Positions 55,562 to 57,941 of a stretch of 57,941 bases of DNA are shown here, in pieces (position 1 is the stretch's first letter; every line of letters begins with the position of its first letter). The stretch is from Dehalococcoidia bacterium (lineage in GTDB: Bacteria; Chloroflexota; Dehalococcoidia; Lucifugimonadales; UBA1123). The stretch lies in NCBI GenBank assembly GCA_009838465.1, contig VXRN01000050.1, positions 1-57,941 of the forward strand, read 5' to 3'. A model generated the notes under the pieces. That model was not told the origin of the DNA and did no database searches. It saw only the letters and a program-made list of their open reading frames with translations. The translations under genes were made by a program, and so were the position numbers.

Positions 55562-56602
55562 TTACTCCAGTTGGCGGAGTCTCGGATCGAGCTTGTCCCT
55601 GAGCCAGTCGCCAAAGAGATTCAAGGACATTACCGTGAACAGAATGGCAAAGCCGGGCATGGTAGCCATCCACCAAGCATCTACCAAGTGGTCTCGGCCA
55701 TCGGCTACCATAGAGCCCCAGGCCGGTTCGGGAGGAGGCACACCCGCGCCCATGAAGCTTAGCGTCGCCTCCAGCAAGATTACGATGCCAACCTGCAACG
55801 TGGCTACGACTATGACCGTGTTCATAGTCCCCGGAAGCAAGTGGATGAACAATATCCTTATAATTGACGCCCCGGCAATTCTGGCCGCGGACACGTAGTC
55901 CATCGTCTTCAGCTGCAATACCTCGCCTCGCACCTGGCGGGCAAACCGCGGCCATATCCATAAGGCCAGAATCCCGATAATCAACTCTAGGGACTGGCCG
56001 AAAGCAGCCACCATTACCAGCGCGACAAGGATTAACGGCAACGAAAGGATAATGTCCACCAGACGCATTAGAACCTCGTCTATCCATCCTCCATACCATC
56101 CGGATGCCAACCCCAGGAACACCCCTAACCCGCCGCCGATGATTAGCGTCACCGCCGACACGATTAGCGAGATGCGCGCGCCAAAGACGATGCGGCTCAG
56201 AATGTCTCTGCCCAGTTCGTCCTTACCCAATAGGAATTTGGAACTGCCTCCGGCCCTGGTCCCAGGCCCGCTTTCCATTACCAAGGTGTCGCCCAGGTTT
56301 ACGCTTGGATCCTGAGCGCGGGCATCTTCAAGGGACACCTGGTAGAGGTGTTGTCCGCTCTGCGGTACTTCAACCACCAGTTTTTCCGCAGTTCTTGGAC
56401 TGCCCCAGAATGGTGGCAGGTTTCTTTCTCTCAGGTTGCCGTCGGTTGGGTCATGGGGCGCAATGAAGTTTGCGAAGACTCCGACAACCACCACTCCACC
56501 CAAAACGATCATGGGCATAATCGGTAACCGCCTGATCGTCCGCCATATACTTGATATGCGGTCAAGCGGGAGCGATGGGTCGTTGTGGGCTCTTTTTTGC
56601 AC
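55562..56602 (-). CDS. Peptide ABC transporter permease (DppC/OppC type)
   Basis: 346 residues. A first helix (IMPMIVLGGVVVVGVFANFI) is followed by an extracytoplasmic segment of about 75 residues, then five helices. The EAA loop is DYVSAARIAGASIIRILFIHLLP. KDELGRDILSRIVFGARISL is the DppC-family landmark. It forms the membrane channel with the permease encoded just upstream (18-base gap). Substrates are probably peptides or similar. No ATPase genes are in the window; they may lie outside. Confidence 0.9.
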   Translation of the reverse strand: MQKRAHNDPSLPLDRISSIWRTIRRLPIMPMIVLGGVVVVGVFANFIAPHDPTDGNLRERNLPPFWGSPRTAEKLVVEVPQSGQHLYQVSLEDARAQDPSVNLGDTLVMESGPGTRAGGSSKFLLGKDELGRDILSRIVFGARISLIVSAVTLIIGGGLGVFLGLASGWYGGWIDEVLMRLVDIILSLPLILVALVMVAAFGQSLELIIGILALWIWPRFARQVRGEVLQLKTMDYVSAARIAGASIIRILFIHLLPGTMNTVIVVATLQVGIVILLEATLSFMGAGVPPPEPAWGSMVADGRDHLVDAWWMATMPGFAILFTVMSLNLFGDWLRDKLDPRLRQLE

Positions 56603-56620
56603 GCTGATGTCTCGAATCCT

Positions 56621-57538
56621 CTATGCGTAACGAATTCTGGGATCGAGGCAGGCATATAAAATGTCCACCAATAATGCGACCGCGATGTAAAGCAGAGTGA
56701 AGATGATTACGACGCCTTGCAACACAGGGTAGTCGGCCTTCAATGTGGACTGAATCGCCAACAGCCCCAGGCCGGGCCAGGCAAAGACCATTTCTGTCGT
56801 GATTGACCCGGCGACCATATTGCCCAGGCTAACTCCGGCGAAGGTCAGAGGCGGAATCACGGCGTTGCGGAGCCCGTGTTTCCATATTACCGATGTGGAA
56901 GACACCCCTTTAGCCCGGGCCAGCTTGATGTACTCGGAATCGAGTGCATCCAACATAGCTGAGCGCACCAACCGCATGTTGGCCGCCATGAAGAACCACC
57001 CTAGGGTGATGGCCGGAAGGAAAATGCTGTTCCACTCCTCGCGACCCGACGCAGGCACCCATTTCAGATTCACTGCGAAGAAGAAAATCATCATGATACC
57101 CAGCCAAAATCCTGGCGCGGACTGCCCGATAAGCGCCACAATCTTGCCGATCCCATCCAAAACGCTGCCCCGTTTCGCAGCCGACAGGACCCCCAACGGA
57201 ACTCCCACGGCGAGGGAGAAAAGGAAGGCGGCAACCCCAAGCTCTAACGTTGCCAGGAAACGCTCCTGAATCAGTTCGCGCGCTGGCCTACGCTCCCTGA
57301 TCGAGTTGCCGAAATCGCCTCGAAGCAGGCCCGACAGAAAGACCCAGTACTGCTGGTAGTAGGGTTTGTCCAGGCCCAACTTCTCACCGAGCCTATCGTA
57401 TTGCTCCTGGGTGTGCAGGTCGCCGAGCATGAGGGTGCGCGGGTCGCCCGCCGCCCGGGCCATCGCGAATACGATCATGGATACGATGAGAAGCGTTAGT
57501 ATCGTTAAGATGAAACGGCGTAGCAAGAACTGCTGCAT
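56621..57538 (-). CDS. Peptide ABC transporter permease (DppB/OppB type)
   Basis: 305 residues from the ATG at 57538, which gives the normal family N-terminus MQQFLLRRFILTILTLLIV; a longer start at 57589 adds 17 atypical residues. Six helices. Landmarks: DPRTLMLGDLHTQEQ, YYQQYWVFLSGLLRGDFGNSI, the EAA loop EYIKLARAKGVSSTSVIWKHGLRNA, and VFAWPGLGLLAIQ. Partner of the DppC-like permease. The substrate-binding protein is divergent, starting 87 bases away. Confidence 0.9.
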   Translation of the reverse strand: MQQFLLRRFILTILTLLIVSMIVFAMARAAGDPRTLMLGDLHTQEQYDRLGEKLGLDKPYYQQYWVFLSGLLRGDFGNSIRERRPARELIQERFLATLELGVAAFLFSLAVGVPLGVLSAAKRGSVLDGIGKIVALIGQSAPGFWLGIMMIFFFAVNLKWVPASGREEWNSIFLPAITLGWFFMAANMRLVRSAMLDALDSEYIKLARAKGVSSTSVIWKHGLRNAVIPPLTFAGVSLGNMVAGSITTEMVFAWPGLGLLAIQSTLKADYPVLQGVVIIFTLLYIAVALLVDILYACLDPRIRYA

Positions 57539-57625
57539 GTCGCTGTTTGACCTTGCCCCCCCCGTAGTATGATCCTTCACACAAACCATATCACATTCTA
57601 TCGAAGCGTGAAAGGAAGCAAGGAA

Positions 57626-57941
57626 ATGCGTACATCTACTTCACTTCGTTGGCTGGTGGTCACATTATCTGTGGCTATGCTGTTCGCGGTCGCCTCGGCC
57701 TGTGGTCAGGCTGAAGCGCCCGTGCCGCCGACCCCTGTGCCGGTGGACGTCGCGGCTATCGTGCAGCAGGCCATGGAAGCCCAACAGCCCGGAATAACGG
57801 CGGATGAGGTGGCGAGCGCCATCCAGTCGGCGCTGGCCGCGCAGCCCGGTGTAACCACAGAGGACGTGGCGACTGAGATAGCCAAAGCGCTGAGGGAGCA
57901 GCCCGGTGGAGTTACCTCAGAGGAGATGGCGGCGGCCATAT
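57626..57941 (+). CDS. ABC-transporter substrate-binding lipoprotein (partial)
   Basis: 105 codons, open at the right edge. MRTSTSLRWLVVTLSVAMLF then AVASACGQ is a lipoprotein signal with the lipobox Cys at residue 30. After a proline-rich spacer (PVPPTPVPVDV) come three about 20-residue repeats of the type xxALxAQPGVTTEDVATEI, probably an amphipathic stalk. The binding domain is beyond the window, so the substrate-binding identity is inferred from the divergent permeases. AAGGAA directly precedes the ATG. Confidence 0.65.
   Translation, partial: MRTSTSLRWLVVTLSVAMLFAVASACGQAEAPVPPTPVPVDVAAIVQQAMEAQQPGITADEVASAIQSALAAQPGVTTEDVATEIAKALREQPGGVTSEEMAAAI

Noticed and set aside
1..57941. CRISPR array
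   Set aside because: No regularly spaced identical repeats with unique spacers. The pentamer array and iterons are too short in period.

Overview
The window looks like a chromosome segment of a mesophilic bacterium, probably a Chloroflexota member of the SAR202/Dehalococcoidia type. I base this on an archaeal-type PEP carboxylase, a collagen-like anti-sigma protein, peptide-ABC lipoproteins with short alanine-rich repeats, and moderately high GC. The taxonomy is an inference from gene content; no search was run.

The left part (about 1-42,500) is accessory DNA. After an ECF sigma/anti-sigma pair at the edge and an M20-peptidase relic, there is a dense island. At 1,838-11,537 two operons face each other, each starting with an XRE regulator plus an ImmA-type metallopeptidase (the plus-strand one also has a carrier-protein-like gene in front). 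The plus-strand operon carries two thymidylate-synthase homologues, a thymidylate-kinase-like P-loop protein fused to a 5-hmdU-DNA-kinase-type helical domain, and a membrane-anchored dCTP-deaminase/dUTPase-fold protein. The minus-strand set carries a TIR protein, an Nmad2 (nucleotide-modification-associated) protein and a double MazG-like pyrophosphohydrolase. I read this as a chromosomal pyrimidine-nucleotide handling or thymine-modification module wired to conflict genes. It is the strongest candidate for an undescribed system.

The island continues with a membrane protein plus a second TIR protein (11,964-13,095), a three-gene DUF6361/phospholipase-D/helicase operon (13,554-19,727), a PD-(D/E)XK-like nuclease, a HAD phosphatase, a TM0106-type nuclease-helicase, a GIY-YIG protein, and a type I restriction operon (26,107-35,017) with DUF2971, AlbA_2 and M48 genes embedded. 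A membrane pentapeptide-repeat protein is divergent from it. From about 36,500 to 42,500 the DNA is eroded and phage-like: an orphan RHH antitoxin, a gene split by an amber codon, an HNH gene that has lost its stop, a 5-bp-period NNNGG array, an AAA ATPase with a 43-bp palindrome, iterons, a tRNA-Arg 5-prime half and an integrase relic ending in the tRNA anticodon loop.

The right part (42,900 to the end) is ordinary core genome: ppcA, purF, purN, a nitrate-assimilation operon on the minus strand (nasA, nirB, nirD, hemD, narK), purM, and a peptide ABC transporter whose substrate-binding lipoprotein is cut by the window edge. Here nitrate is imported (NarK), reduced to nitrite (NasA) and then to ammonium (NirBD), with HemD serving the siroheme supply. 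PurF, PurN and PurM are three steps of one purine pathway, separated by the nitrate operon. All family calls are from reading the sequence; no database or alignment was available.
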